From positions 1-7,725 of the forward strand of contig CAZEFK010000281.1 in NCBI GenBank assembly GCA_964511405.1: a stretch of 7,725 nucleotides of DNA. The letters run 5' to 3'. The first letter of the stretch is position 1. Every line of letters begins with the position of its first letter. Under the pieces are notes generated by a model, which was not told the DNA's origin, searched no databases, and saw only the letters and a list, made by a program, of their open reading frames with translations. This stretch comes from CAZEFK01 sp964511405 (GTDB taxonomy: Bacteria; Pseudomonadota; Alphaproteobacteria; Elsterales; Elsteraceae). Below are positions 6,808 to 7,725 of this stretch, in pieces. A program made the translations under genes and the position numbers.

Positions 6808-7220
6808 TCAGAACGGCTTGCCGTCGATCGCGGCCAGCATCGCCCGGTTGAGGTACAGCTCGCTGGGTGCGATCTCCTGGTCGGGGCCGGGCAGGTCGCT
6901 GCCCGGCTGCTCGACTTCCAGGGTCTCGATCCGCGCCACCACCTTGGCGCGGTCGAGTTCTTCCAGCGGCAGCGCCATCTCGGCCAGCACGACGCAGCGG
7001 TCGGGCGTGACTTCGGCGAAGCCGCCGCCGACGAAGATCTGCCGCGCCACACGGCCGCCGTCATGGACGTCGATGACGCCCGGCTTCAGCGCCGCGATCA
7101 CCGGGGCGTGGCCGGCGAGCACGCCGAACTGGCCCTCGCTGCCGGGCACCACCACCATGTCGACGGCCTGGCTCAGCAGCAGCCGCTCCGGCGACACCAA
7201 CTCGAAGGTCAGGCGCTCCA

Positions 7221-7221
<1 letters not shown>
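6808..7221 (-). CDS. atpC: ATP synthase F1 epsilon subunit
   Basis: This 137-residue protein is a complete epsilon subunit of the F1Fo ATP synthase, part of the rotor stalk that couples the c-ring to F1 and can inhibit ATP hydrolysis. The N-terminal beta-sandwich covers about residues 1-85 and includes the signature VVVPGSEGQFGVLAGHAP (23-40). The C-terminal helical part (about 86-137) is present but looks less regular than in E. coli, with a Pro/Gly-containing stretch at about 106-119. The start overlaps the atpD stop in TAATG, and GAGG lies 7 bases upstream of the ATG inside atpD. That predicts coupled translation, as is normal for atpDC. It is the last gene of its operon here. The gene converges with the PuuD-like gene across the palindromic repeat. 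Confidence 0.95.

Positions 7222-7725
<504 letters not shown>

Overview
The window is GC-rich (about 70% by eye) and its proteins look alphaproteobacterial. FtsK carries the insert typical of that class, lolA follows ftsK directly, and an Amt-type ammonium transporter gene ends just upstream of an aminotransferase-ftsK block. A member of the Rhodospirillales or a relative is my best guess, but the genus cannot be read from this sequence. Almost everything here is core housekeeping sequence, and I found no convincing new biological system.

Layout on the + strand: (1) positions 1-69 are the last codons of an ammonium transporter (Amt family), followed by a strong rho-independent terminator at 94-122. 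(2) Positions 166-1286 hold a decayed gene for a YfbK-like von Willebrand factor A lipoprotein. Its N-terminal half is in one frame and its C-terminal tail in another, and most of the part between is missing. (3) dapC (1374-2558) is followed after 3 bases by ftsK (2562-5063), then lolA (about 5134-5784) and a class I glutamine amidotransferase-like hydrolase of the PuuD/peptidase C26 family (5815-6585). These four genes are co-directional and closely spaced.

On the - strand, entering from the right edge, is the end of the F1Fo ATP synthase operon: atpD (beta subunit, cut by the window edge) and atpC (epsilon subunit), joined by a TAATG stop/start overlap. The two gene sets converge on a 222-base intergenic region (6586-6807). 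It contains a large inverted repeat with 38-base arms at 6630-6667 and 6732-6769. Each arm can also fold into its own hairpin. It looks like a dispersed palindromic repeat and may serve as a bidirectional terminator.

Functionally, dapC supplies meso-diaminopimelate for peptidoglycan and lysine. FtsK couples septum formation to chromosome segregation, and LolA carries lipoproteins across the periplasm, so the central block is an envelope and division cluster. The PuuD-like hydrolase is a probable amine or gamma-glutamyl catabolic enzyme with no pathway partner in the window. The ATP synthase genes are an independent operon. The points most worth a second look are the broken VWA lipoprotein gene, with its degenerate metal site, and the palindromic repeat.
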